Assembly (NCBI GenBank): GCA_031283515.1
Contig: JAITBS010000267.1
Location: 1 to 19,212, forward strand
Direction: 5' to 3'
DNA length: 19,212 bases
Source of the DNA: Planctomycetaceae bacterium
Lineage (GTDB): Bacteria; Planctomycetota; Planctomycetia; Pirellulales; Thermoguttaceae
Shown: piece by piece, positions 1 through 7,581 of the stretch
Layout of the letters: the number at the start of each line of letters is the position of its first letter
Numbering within the stretch: the first letter of the stretch is position 1
Notes under the pieces: model-generated
What the model was told of the DNA's origin: nothing
Seen by the model: only the letters and a program-made list of their open reading frames with translations
Databases searched by the model: none
Made by a program: the position numbers and the translations under genes

Positions 1-32
1 CACTAATATCCTGTTCTTTCGGGACGTAGGAG

Positions 33-56
33 AAAAAAAATTCCACTGATATATTA
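33..56. repeat. Terminal segment of a palindromic element (exact copy of 14419-14442)
   Basis: Eight A's followed by TTCCACTGATATATTA are identical, over 24 bases, to the right end of the palindromic element at 14319-14442. The bases before it (1-32, including TTCTTTCGGGACGTAGGAG) do not match the other copy closely, and any left arm would lie outside the window. I infer that this is the end of a second, partly diverged member of the same element. Confidence 0.6.
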
Positions 57-76
57 GACGATTCTTTTTCAACACC

Positions 77-110
77 TTGACAGTTCCAGTGAATTGATAA
101 TAATTATACA
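77..110 (+). promoter_or_regulatory. Possible sigma70-type promoter for the NuoE-like gene
   Basis: A perfect TTGACA lies at 77-82. It is followed by the AT-rich stretch TAATAATTATACA, but no hexamer at ideal spacing matches TATAAT well; the 17-bp position gives ATAATT. The ATG at 168 follows about 60 bases later. The -35 is good and the -10 is uncertain. Confidence 0.35.
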
Positions 111-167
111 GATAATGATTTATCGATATTTTGCCGATTTTTTTATTGATTCACTTGGAGTTTAAAA

Positions 168-671
168 ATGAGTGTTGCCGCCCCTAACCCTGCTGGCACG
201 GCTCGAAAGTTCGACCGTGTTGTTGAAATTCTGGATGAAAATCATCATGATCCGGCACGTCTAATACCGGTTTTGCAGCAAGTTCAAGAATTTTATCGTT
301 ATCTGCCGGAAGAAGTTTTAACTTTTATTGCCACATCATTGGCGTTGCCGCCGTCGCATGTTTTTGGTGTCGCAACCTTTTATGCCCACTTCACTTTGGT
401 GCCGAAAGGAAAACATTCTTGTCGTCTTTGTGATGGAACAGCATGTCATGTTCGTGGTTCGGAACATATTCTTAGCGCACTACGTAAAGAACTGAAACTC
501 TCCGAAACAAAACAAACAACAGATGATATGTTGTTTACTGTTGAAACAGTTTCCTGTCTTGGTGCTTGCGGTCTGGCTCCGGTTCTTGTTGTTGACGAAA
601 AAGTTTACAGCAGTGCAACCCCCGAACAAGCAGTAAATCTCGTTCGGGAAATTCAAGCAAACGAAGTGTGA
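168..671 (+). CDS. NuoE/HydC-family [2Fe-2S] thioredoxin-fold protein (24-kDa NADH dehydrogenase-type subunit)
   Basis: The 167-residue protein has the usual length and layout of the NuoE/HoxE/HndA/HydC family: an N-terminal helical part (residues 12-75, including GVATFYAHF at 67-75) and a thioredoxin-like [2Fe-2S] domain. The four expected ligands are visible as C88-x4-C93 and C130-x3-C134 (CLGACGLAP). In this family the protein passes electrons between the flavin-bearing NuoF-type subunit and the rest of an NADH dehydrogenase, formate dehydrogenase or electron-bifurcating [FeFe] hydrogenase, in the cytoplasm. The ATG is preceded by TTGGAG at 155-160 with 7-nt spacing, which supports this start. 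No NuoF-type gene follows; the next gene is mnmE after a 235-nt repeat-filled gap. The partner must lie upstream of the window or elsewhere, so the symbol (nuoE, hydC or hndA) is left blank. Confidence 0.9.
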   Translation: MSVAAPNPAGTARKFDRVVEILDENHHDPARLIPVLQQVQEFYRYLPEEVLTFIATSLALPPSHVFGVATFYAHFTLVPKGKHSCRLCDGTACHVRGSEHILSALRKELKLSETKQTTDDMLFTVETVSCLGACGLAPVLVVDEKVYSSATPEQAVNLVREIQANEV

Positions 672-699
672 ACGGTTATCGTATCCGTAAACTCGTAAC

Positions 700-898
700 G
701 TAACTGTCTATTGTTAGTCCGCAGATTATGCGGATTATACTGATTTTCACAGATTTTTAGTCCGTTGCTTTTTAGAAATTCTTTTTTTGAGAACGACAAA
801 ACAGACGAAAAGAGAACAGATTAAAGGTACGGGAATTATATTCAAGAAACTTTTTAAGAGAATCTGCGCAAATCTGCGGACTAAAAACAGATCGTTAC
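700..898 (+). repeat. Interspersed repeat copy A (full length, inverted termini)
   Basis: The left end reads GTAACTGTCTATT then AGTCCGCAGATTATGCGGATT. The right end reads AATCTGCGCAAATCTGCGGACT, then AAAAACAGATCGTTAC, which is the inverted complement of the left end with a few changes. The core holds TTTTTTTGAGAACGACAAAACAG and ACGAAAAGAGAACAGA. This is the best-preserved copy of the family, about 199 bp, and it ends just before the mnmE start. Confidence 0.8.
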
Positions 899-906
899 AA
901 AATATC

Positions 907-2286
907 ATGTTCGACGAAACAATTATTGCACAATCAACTGCGCATGGTATGGCGATTCGTGGAATGATCCGAATTAACGGACCGGCGGCTGTTATATCGT
1001 TACGGGGATTATTTGAACCGGAATTGTGTGTTGAACCGAAACCGTTTGTTAAAACCGGTAATCTTATTTTCTGGGGAGTAACTCGTCCGGTTCCGGCGAA
1101 AATTTTTTATTGGTCTGAAGGGCGCGGTTATACCGGTCATCAGTCGGTCGAAATTCACACATTGGGTTCACAACCGATTCTTGATGCACTCATTACCGCC
1201 GTTACGAAATCAGGAATTGTTCGTCATGCCAGACCGGGTGAATTGACATTACGTGCGTTTTTATCCGGGCGGCTTGATCTGACGCAAGCGGAAGCAGTGC
1301 TTGGTGTTATCGAAGCCCCTTCGCAAAACGCTCTGAAAATTGCGCTACAACAACTTGCCGGCGGAATGACTTTGCCGATCAAGAAAATTCGTGAAACGTT
1401 ATTCGAAATATTGATACATTTTGAAGCAGGATTGGATTTTCCTGAAGAGGACATTGAATTTATTTCACGTTCGGAAATAGGTTCTGTTTTGACGTCGGTT
1501 CGTGAACAAATGGAGGTGTTACAACAACGTATGATACGGCGCGGTTGTTCGAATGAATATCCCAGAATTACGTTACTTGGTTCGCCGAATGCCGGAAAAA
1601 GTACATTATTTAATCTACTGCTTCAAACAGATCGGGCAATTGTTTCGCCAACTCCGGGAACAACTCGCGATTATTTAGAAGCTGAAATTTTATTTGACGG
1701 TTTACCGTGTACGTTTGTGGATACTGCCGGTATTAGTGCCGCTTCTCAAAAGGATGCCATTGACGAATCCGCGCAACAATTATCAAAACAAATCTCCGAA
1801 CAAAGCGATCTTATTATTTACTGTACTGAAAATAACTTAAAAGAATCGGCGAATCAATTTGGTTTTGATGCAACGAAAACCTTGTTTGTCAGAACCAAAT
1901 CCGATTTGAACAAATTAAATAACACAGAATTAAATGATACGGAATCAGACAATATCCTTTCAAGGAATACTGATGTTACGGTTTCATCAAAAACCGGAGA
2001 AGGAATTGACTTATTACGGACAATGATTGCGCAACGTTTAAAGGAGATGTTGCCGGACAATGTTTTACGAAGTACGGCGTTACGATGCCGTGAATCGGTC
2101 AACAAAGCTATCGGATTATTGGAACAGGCATTGGAGATGTGTGATTCGCAGAATCATTTTTTTGATGAATCAATTCTTGCTTCGCAAATCCGGTCTGTAT
2201 TGGAAACACTTGGTCTTATTGATGGAAGTGTTTACACCGACAAAATTCTTGATGAAATCTTTAGCCGTTTTTGTATCGGAAAATAA
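907..2286 (+). CDS. mnmE: tRNA uridine-5-carboxymethylaminomethyl(34) synthesis GTPase MnmE (TrmE)
   Basis: MnmE is a dimeric GTPase that, with MnmG, installs the (carboxymethyl)aminomethyl group at C5 of the wobble uridine in certain tRNAs, using methylene-tetrahydrofolate. The N-terminal folate-binding domain opens with the typical DETIIAQSTAHG and contains PGELTLRAFLSGRLDLTQAE (110-129). The inserted GTPase domain has G1 GSPNAGKST (225-233), G2 TPGTTRD (249-255), G3 DTAG (272-275) and a G4 written TKSD (330-333) instead of NKxD. The protein ends in the hallmark FCIGK carrying the conserved cysteine. I chose the ATG at 907, giving 459 residues, the family's usual length. An in-frame TTG at 787 would add 40 residues encoded wholly by repeat copy A and is probably not used. 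No strong Shine-Dalgarno sequence is seen before 907. No mnmG is present in the window. Confidence 0.96.
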   Translation: MFDETIIAQSTAHGMAIRGMIRINGPAAVISLRGLFEPELCVEPKPFVKTGNLIFWGVTRPVPAKIFYWSEGRGYTGHQSVEIHTLGSQPILDALITAVTKSGIVRHARPGELTLRAFLSGRLDLTQAEAVLGVIEAPSQNALKIALQQLAGGMTLPIKKIRETLFEILIHFEAGLDFPEEDIEFISRSEIGSVLTSVREQMEVLQQRMIRRGCSNEYPRITLLGSPNAGKSTLFNLLLQTDRAIVSPTPGTTRDYLEAEILFDGLPCTFVDTAGISAASQKDAIDESAQQLSKQISEQSDLIIYCTENNLKESANQFGFDATKTLFVRTKSDLNKLNNTELNDTESDNILSRNTDVTVSSKTGEGIDLLRTMIAQRLKEMLPDNVLRSTALRCRESVNKAIGLLEQALEMCDSQNHFFDESILASQIRSVLETLGLIDGSVYTDKILDEIFSRFCIGK

Positions 2287-2324
2287 ACCGGTTTCTCTTG
2301 GTGTTTTGGAAAACGGATTTTTTT

Positions 2325-2498
2325 GTAACTGTCTATTTTTAGTCCGCAGAGGACGCAGATAGTCGCCAATTTTCAGAGATTATTTTTTGAGAATGCGAAA
2401 CAGATAAAATAACAAAACAGACGAAAAGAGAATAGAGTCCCAATATGAAGGATTATTTTCAATAAACTTTTTGAAAGAATCAGTGCAATCTGTGGACT
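2325..2498 (+). repeat. Interspersed repeat copy B
   Basis: It begins with GTAACTGTCTATTTTT and AGTCCGCAGAGGACGCAGAT. The core reads TTATTTTTTGAGAATGCGAAA then CAGATAAAATAACAAAACAG and ACGAAAAGAGAATAGAG. It ends with CAATCTGTGGACT, the diverged inverted complement of the start. Core orientation is the same as in copy A. It fills the gap after mnmE. The rest of this 446-nt gap (about 2499-2732) shows nothing else I can identify apart from the ribosome binding site of the next gene. Confidence 0.8.
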
Positions 2499-2732
2499 GT
2501 TTAATCTGTATGTTTTAGCGTTTTTTAACCAATCGCACAAAACACAAAAGTAATTTAACGGAACGGAATTACTCATGACTGATTATATCAAACATAATGA
2601 TTATATCGTTCCGAAAAAAAATTTTTAATAAAGTCTCAAATCGGGTCGATAACGAATTGTTGACGTTGTTGTTTTTAACAATCATTACCCAATTATTCGG
2701 TTTCTCATCCTTTTACCTTTAAGGAAAGAGCC

Positions 2733-3674
2733 ATGACATCCCCCTTTCTCCCCAACGTTCCCGACGAGGGAATATGCGAAAGCAGTGCGCTTTCGCCGTC
2801 CATGAAAATTTTTGCTGCAACAACAATTATTATTGGTGGTGCGGCGATTGCTGCTGCGTTTTGGAAAGCGTCGCTTGATCTCGGAGTTATTGATACCAAT
2901 ACTCATTCCGTGATTGATCGTAGTTTTACTGCGGCACCGTTACCGAATTTCCCGTTATCTTCCGGTGCGGTTTCCGGTCAACAGGTAACGGTAAACAATT
3001 CCGAAAACACGAATCAGGGTTCCGAACAATCTGCACCGGTATCAACAATAGTTTTACCGGCGTTGTCACAAACACCTGCCGTTGATTTAGGAAACAAAAA
3101 GTATGCGCAAAAGTATCAGCCGCCGATGATTATCGAACCAGTCCAACCGTCTCCCGAAAAAATACTTGCTACGGAAAAAAAGACCGGCGATGAAAAACAG
3201 GCGGTTCAAAGTAACACACGGTTTGAACCAATCCACAAAATTTCACTTCCTTCCAGAACGATCCCGTCTTCGGCAGTTCCGTCTTCGGCAGTTCCGTCTT
3301 CGACGGTTCCGTCTTCGACGGTTTCACCATCGGCAACAAACGATAGTAATCCAGAAAAAATAGAAAAAAAACCGCCCGTTATTCCCAAAACCGATACTAA
3401 TGACGAAATGCTTTCCTTGTTTCAGTTTGCCGATAATTTTGAACCGACCTCGCTTTCGAAAACCGAACCGGTGTTACCGGAAAACCCGTTTTTAACAGCT
3501 TCGGCTTCGGCGGAAACGGAATACAATAACCGTACAACCGGTGATTTAAAACCGCTCCATTTATCGGATTCTCCTCAATCAAAAGAACCACTCTTACCGC
3601 TTAAATCAGTCGAAATTCCGTTCTTCCAACTACAACCACTCAAAACAAGTCCCAATCAAGAACCAAAAATTTAA
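2733..3674 (+). CDS. Hypothetical membrane-anchored Pro/Ser-rich protein
   Basis: I do not recognise this 313-residue protein. Residues 1-24 are short and polar, residues about 25-46 (starting KIFAATTIIIGGAAIAAAFW) form one clear hydrophobic segment, and the rest is a long, low-complexity region rich in Pro, Ser, Thr, Glu and Lys with no evident globular domain. This suggests a single-pass, signal-anchor protein with a disordered extracytoplasmic tail. Residues 178-197 are four PSS(A/T)V pentapeptides encoded by a 15-bp tandem repeat. AAGGAAAG lies just upstream of the ATG and supports the start. Flanking gaps contain repeat copies B and C, so nothing links it to mnmE or the CPBP gene. The function is unknown. 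A cell-envelope or scaffold role is possible but unsupported. Confidence 0.75.
   Translation: MTSPFLPNVPDEGICESSALSPSMKIFAATTIIIGGAAIAAAFWKASLDLGVIDTNTHSVIDRSFTAAPLPNFPLSSGAVSGQQVTVNNSENTNQGSEQSAPVSTIVLPALSQTPAVDLGNKKYAQKYQPPMIIEPVQPSPEKILATEKKTGDEKQAVQSNTRFEPIHKISLPSRTIPSSAVPSSAVPSSTVPSSTVSPSATNDSNPEKIEKKPPVIPKTDTNDEMLSLFQFADNFEPTSLSKTEPVLPENPFLTASASAETEYNNRTTGDLKPLHLSDSPQSKEPLLPLKSVEIPFFQLQPLKTSPNQEPKI
3264..3323 (+). repeat. 15-bp tandem repeat, four units, in frame within the hypothetical gene
   Basis: Two units of CCGTCTTCGGCAGTT are followed by two of CCGTCTTCGACGGTT. Each encodes PSSAV or PSSTV. The pairing of identical neighbours suggests recent duplication by slippage. Because the unit length is a multiple of three, copy-number change would alter length without breaking the frame. 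Confidence 0.9.
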
Positions 3675-3703
3675 TAATATAATCAGGTGAAAATAAAATA
3701 TTC

Positions 3704-3756
3704 GTAACTTCACAGAAATTTTTTGAGAATACGAAATAATCAAAATAACTAAAAAG
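3704..3756 (+). repeat. Interspersed repeat copy C (degraded)
   Basis: Only part of the family is recognisable: GTAACTTCACAG, then AAATTTTTTGAGAATACGAAA and TAATCAAAATAACTAAAAAG, which match the core of copies A and B. No CCGCAG terminus remains. It lies immediately upstream of the CPBP gene, so it would form that gene's leader or promoter region. Confidence 0.55.
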
Positions 3757-3768
3757 TATGACCGTCCT

Positions 3769-4491
3769 ATGAAACAGTTATCCCGATTTGATGGAATGAT
3801 TCTTGTTATTGCCTTGATATTTCCTTTTTTTCTGACGCTTACTTATTTTGTCCTTCTTGCCGGTTCACCTGTTTTTGTACAAAAATCTGTTTACGGCATC
3901 GGCAAGATATTTCAATTTATTCTTCCGGTATTTTGGGTTGGTGTTGTTTGTCGGGAACGGTGGTTGGTTCGGCGTTGGAACACACGCGGGTTTGCCGAAG
4001 GAACTGCGTTTGGAATATCCGTTGCTGTTGCAATGATTTTATTGTACTTTTTTTGGCTTGGTTTACCAGGGCAATTACTTGGTAATGATACACCGGCAAG
4101 TCTAGCGATTGTTACTAAAATGAACGGATTAGGTATTATCAATGAGCGGCTGTTTTTTCTTTTGGGAGTATTTTATTCGGTGATTCACAGTGGTCTTGAA
4201 GAATATTATTGGCGGTGGTTTATTTTCAGTCGGTTGCGGTGTGACGGGTCATGGTTTTTTGCGGCGGTCATTTCAAGTCTCGGTTTTACGGCTCATCACA
4301 TTTTGCTGCTTGGAACTTATTTCGGTTACACTTCACCGTTTTGTTGGCTTGGTTCACTGGGAGTTGCGGTTGGCGGTTTGTACTGGGCTTGGCTTTACAA
4401 ACGAAGTGATTCCATCTGGGGAACTTGGATTAGTCACGGATTCATTGATGCAGCGATTTTCATTATTGGTTTTACCGTCTGTTTTAGATAA
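3769..4491 (+). CDS. CPBP-family intramembrane metalloprotease (CAAX protease/bacteriocin-processing type)
   Basis: The 240-residue polytopic membrane protein has several hydrophobic segments (about 10-31, 44-61, 80-98, 127-142, 161-180, 190-210, 226-238). The three conserved glutamate/histidine motifs of the CPBP (Abi) family are present in order: EEYYWR with E144, E145 and R149; FTAHH with H176/H177; and HGFID with H223. These residues line a membrane-embedded metal site in characterised members, which cleave prenylated proteins or act in bacteriocin immunity and regulated proteolysis. The substrate here cannot be told, since no bacteriocin or prenylation gene is nearby. The ATG at 3769 is chosen because it precedes the first membrane segment; no good Shine-Dalgarno sequence is visible. 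Repeat copy C abuts its 5' side and copy D its stop codon. Confidence 0.88.
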   Translation: MKQLSRFDGMILVIALIFPFFLTLTYFVLLAGSPVFVQKSVYGIGKIFQFILPVFWVGVVCRERWLVRRWNTRGFAEGTAFGISVAVAMILLYFFWLGLPGQLLGNDTPASLAIVTKMNGLGIINERLFFLLGVFYSVIHSGLEEYYWRWFIFSRLRCDGSWFFAAVISSLGFTAHHILLLGTYFGYTSPFCWLGSLGVAVGGLYWAWLYKRSDSIWGTWISHGFIDAAIFIIGFTVCFR

Positions 4492-4566
4492 CAACATACG
4501 AAAAGAATTGCAACAAAAAATTGCGTCTATTTTGTTATTTTCGTTGTTTCGTATTTTCAAGAAATA
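4487..4566 (-). repeat. Interspersed repeat copy D (core only, degraded)
   Basis: Reading TACGAAAAGAATT, then GCGTCTATTTTGTTATTTTC and GTTTCGTATTTTCAAGAAAT, this is the reverse complement of the core of copies A and B. No CCGCAG termini are seen. It starts at or just inside the CPBP stop codon and ends just before the polA promoter. Confidence 0.5.
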
Positions 4567-4584
4567 GTTGTGAACGGTTCTAAT

Positions 4585-4612
4585 TTGACAATACGAATGA
4601 TTGTTGTATAAT
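4585..4612 (+). promoter_or_regulatory. Sigma70-type promoter for polA(-ruvB)
   Basis: TTGACA at 4585-4590 and TATAAT at 4607-4612 both match consensus perfectly, with a 16-bp spacer. Transcription would start near 4619, leaving a leader of about 115 nt to the preferred polA start. This is the best promoter in the window. Confidence 0.75.
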
Positions 4613-4734
4613 ATTCGATTCCGGCACGCACATTCACACAGAGATATTTTCCGGTGTTCCTGATGAACGGAATTGTTCTCAATGTTTTCATGAATGGCGG
4701 TAATAATCAAATAAAAATATTCTGCAACAAAAAA

Positions 4735-7536
4735 ATGCTCCCTAATAAAACAGTTTATATCCTTGACGCTTATTGTATTTTGTATCAATTATTTCATGCG
4801 CTGCCGCCGATGAACAGTCCGCAAGGCGAACCGGTTGCGGCGGTGTATGGTTTTACACGCGATTTGTTTTCGCTTCTTGAAAAACATCAGCCGGATTATT
4901 TTTTCTGTGCTTTTGACATGCCGGAACCGACATTTCGGGCGGCAATCTACGACCAATACAAAGCAAACCGCACCGCAATGCCGGATGATTTACGTCCGCA
5001 AATTGATTTTACTCGTGACATTCTTGATGCTATGGGAATATTACCGCTTGGTATTTCCGGTTTTGAAGCCGATGATATTCTGGCAACTATTGCCGGAATG
5101 GTTGCGGAACAAGGCGGTCGTTGTGTACTTGTTACTTCTGATAAAGATTGTCGGCAACTAATTAACGCACAGGTTTCGCTGTTCAATCTTCGCAAGCAAA
5201 GTTTTTATCGGACAAAAGAATTGTTTGACGATTGGGGTATCAGACCGGAACAGGTTGTTGATTTTCAATCCTTGGTTGGCGACGCAACCGATAATATCCC
5301 CGGTGTACCGCTCATCGGTCCCAAAATCGCCGCCGAATTATTGAACAAATTCGGAACTCTTGAAAATGTTTTTGAACATGTTTCAGAAATCGCCGGAAAA
5401 AAACGGCAGGAAAATATCAAAAATAATAAAGAAATCGCCTTAATGTGTCGGCAACTTGTTAGATTGCGTAACGATGTACCGGTCAAAATTGATTGGACGG
5501 TCAATGAATATAAAGGAATTGATTACGAAAAGTTACGTGAATTATTTTACCGTTTCGGATTTAAATCATTATTGGCGAAAATTGATCAAACTGACCGTGT
5601 TGGTAATGACGGTAATATTGGTGTTAAAAGTGTAACAACGTCTAATATTCAGAGTGCAGTTGAACCGACATTGTTTGACCAAAAACAGAAAACAGCGGCG
5701 GAAAATTTATCTCCTAAACTCGTAAATCCAACTTATCATCTTGTTGATACGCCGGAAAAATTTGAAGATTTTTTCAAGCAACTCAAAATGCAACCGGTAT
5801 TTTCGTTTGACACGGAAACGGCACCGATAGAACCCTGTTTTGACGCAACATCACCGCGTTACACAATAATTGTTGGTATGTCGTTTGCGTGGAATAACAA
5901 TGAAGCGTGGTATTTACCGTTTTGCGGACCGCTTGGAGCCGCAACTCTGAATCTGAAAGAAATACTGGAAACACTTCGTCCCATTCTCGAAAATCCGGCA
6001 ATTGGAAAAATCGGACAGAATTTGAAATACGACATTGTTGTACTTCGAAACGCCGGAGTTCAATTGATTGGTTTAGTTTTTGACACGATTATTGCCGATT
6101 ATCTGTTGCGCAACGAAATGAACCATAACCTTGACGATATGGCGGAGTATTATCTGAAACACAAAACAATTCAAATCAAAGAATTGATCGGAAGCGGTAA
6201 AAAACAACGACAAATGAATGAAGTACAAACGGATATTGCAGCAGATTATGCGGGTGAAGACGCTTTGATTGTTTGGCTGCTTTATCCGTTACTTAAACAC
6301 CGTCTCGAAGCACAGCCGGAAATGTCAAAATTGTTTTACGAAATTGAAATTCCGCTTGTTGCTGTTCTTGCGGAGATGGAGTTTATTGGCGTGACGGTTG
6401 ATACGGAGATGCTCAAAGAATTGAGTAACCGTTTCACTCAAAAGCAAAATAAAATTGAAACGGAAATTTATGAACTTGCCGGTCATGAATTTAATATTGC
6501 GTCTCCGAAACAACTGGCAACCGTTTTATTTGACGAATTGGGATTAAAAAGTGTACGTAAAACGAAGACCGGACAAAGTACGGATATTGAAGTTCTTGAG
6601 GAACTTTCTTCGAAACATCCGTTGCCGGCGAAAGTTGCGGAGCATCGGCAACTGGCGAAACTCAAAGGTACGTATGTTGATGCGTTACCGGAATTGATTC
6701 ATCCGGTAACCGGACGAATTCATAGTTCCTTCAATCAAGTTGTTACATCAACGGGACGGTTAAGCTCAAGCCATCCGAATCTGCAAAATATTCCTGTACG
6801 AACAGCTGAAGGCAAAGAAATTCGTAGAACCTTTAAACCGGGTCAAGGATTCGATCTTTTATTGTCGTGCGATTATTCACAAATTGAACTTCGCATACTG
6901 GCTCATTTTTCAGGCGATGAACGGCTTTGCGAATCTTTTCGTAACAACGAGGATATTCATACACGTGTTGCAGGGGAAGTTTTTGGGGTTGCGGTTGAAG
7001 ATGTTGATTCGGATAGGCGGCGTATTGCCAAGACGGTTAATTTTGGGGTGATTTACGGTCAGTCGGCGTTTGGGCTGGCAAAACAACTTGGAATTAGCCA
7101 AAAAGAAGCACAAAAATTCATTGATGGTTATTTCGACAAATATTCGAGTATCCGAATTTATCTTGATACAATTTTAGACGATTGTCTTGCTCATGGTTAT
7201 GTAACAACACTTTTTGGTCATCGCCGTTATTTCCGTGACGGAATCCGAAGTTTGCGGAAAGGCGGGCTAAACCGTTCGGAACGAGAGGCAGTTAACACTG
7301 TAATTCAGGGAACTGCCGCCGATTTAATAAAACAGGCAATGGTTCGGCTCTACGATCAATTGCCCAGAGAATTAGAAACGAATTTACTGCTCCAGATTCA
7401 TGACGAACTCGTTTTTGAAGTTACGAAAAAAGATGCCGAAAAACTGAAACAAATCGTTGTTGAAACAATGATGCTTGGTCAACCTCTTCGGGTTCCGCTG
7501 GTGGTGGATGCAGAACTCGGTAAACATTGGAAATAA
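4735..7536 (+). CDS. polA: DNA polymerase I
   Basis: DNA polymerase I (933 residues from this start) fills gaps and removes RNA primers. All three domains are present. The 5'-nuclease domain (about 1-290) begins TVYILDAYCILYQ with D11 and carries the helix-3-turn-helix GDATDNIPGVPLIGPKIA near 182-199. The 3'-5' exonuclease domain keeps its metal ligands: D359/E361, N429/D433 and Y505/D509, so proofreading should be active. The polymerase domain has motif A DYSQIELRI from D713, the O-helix RRIAKTVNFGVIYG with K766, F770 and Y774, and motif C HDE at 889-891. F770 is the usual position for dideoxynucleotide discrimination. The reading frame stays open upstream (GTG 4654, ATG 4663, ATG 4690), but homology to the family begins at the ATG at 4735; no start has a strong ribosome binding site. 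ruvB follows 45 nt downstream, probably in one transcript. Confidence 0.97.
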   Translation: MLPNKTVYILDAYCILYQLFHALPPMNSPQGEPVAAVYGFTRDLFSLLEKHQPDYFFCAFDMPEPTFRAAIYDQYKANRTAMPDDLRPQIDFTRDILDAMGILPLGISGFEADDILATIAGMVAEQGGRCVLVTSDKDCRQLINAQVSLFNLRKQSFYRTKELFDDWGIRPEQVVDFQSLVGDATDNIPGVPLIGPKIAAELLNKFGTLENVFEHVSEIAGKKRQENIKNNKEIALMCRQLVRLRNDVPVKIDWTVNEYKGIDYEKLRELFYRFGFKSLLAKIDQTDRVGNDGNIGVKSVTTSNIQSAVEPTLFDQKQKTAAENLSPKLVNPTYHLVDTPEKFEDFFKQLKMQPVFSFDTETAPIEPCFDATSPRYTIIVGMSFAWNNNEAWYLPFCGPLGAATLNLKEILETLRPILENPAIGKIGQNLKYDIVVLRNAGVQLIGLVFDTIIADYLLRNEMNHNLDDMAEYYLKHKTIQIKELIGSGKKQRQMNEVQTDIAADYAGEDALIVWLLYPLLKHRLEAQPEMSKLFYEIEIPLVAVLAEMEFIGVTVDTEMLKELSNRFTQKQNKIETEIYELAGHEFNIASPKQLATVLFDELGLKSVRKTKTGQSTDIEVLEELSSKHPLPAKVAEHRQLAKLKGTYVDALPELIHPVTGRIHSSFNQVVTSTGRLSSSHPNLQNIPVRTAEGKEIRRTFKPGQGFDLLLSCDYSQIELRILAHFSGDERLCESFRNNEDIHTRVAGEVFGVAVEDVDSDRRRIAKTVNFGVIYGQSAFGLAKQLGISQKEAQKFIDGYFDKYSSIRIYLDTILDDCLAHGYVTTLFGHRRYFRDGIRSLRKGGLNRSEREAVNTVIQGTAADLIKQAMVRLYDQLPRELETNLLLQIHDELVFEVTKKDAEKLKQIVVETMMLGQPLRVPLVVDAELGKHWK

Positions 7537-7581
7537 ATACAAATATTGAAAGTAAACGCAAATTATTACAACATTTATTCT

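Noticed and set aside
700..898. Reading repeat copy A as an insertion sequence
   Set aside because: It has inverted ends but no transposase. At about 200 bp it can only be a non-autonomous element.
1894..1908. MnmE G4 motif TKSD in place of NKxD, as a sign of a defective GTPase
   Set aside because: The Lys and Asp that matter most are kept, all other G motifs and the terminal CIGK are intact, and a Thr at this position occurs in other functional GTPases.
2373..2576. 67-codon minus-strand frame in the gap after mnmE
   Set aside because: It lies almost wholly in repeat copy B and reflects the repeat's composition.
3166..3363. Arg/Phe-rich frame (RLRQFRLRQF repeats) overlapping the hypothetical membrane protein
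   Set aside because: It is the shifted reading of the 15-bp tandem repeat, not a gene.
330..4491. CPBP protease plus Pro/Ser-rich protein as a bacteriocin or defence system
   Set aside because: No precursor peptide, modification enzyme or immunity partner is seen, and repeats separate the genes. The CPBP family alone does not support such a claim.
4354..4788. 144-codon minus-strand frame spanning the end of the CPBP gene and the polA leader
   Set aside because: It runs across two genes, repeat D and the polA promoter on the opposite strand. The protein has no known motif.
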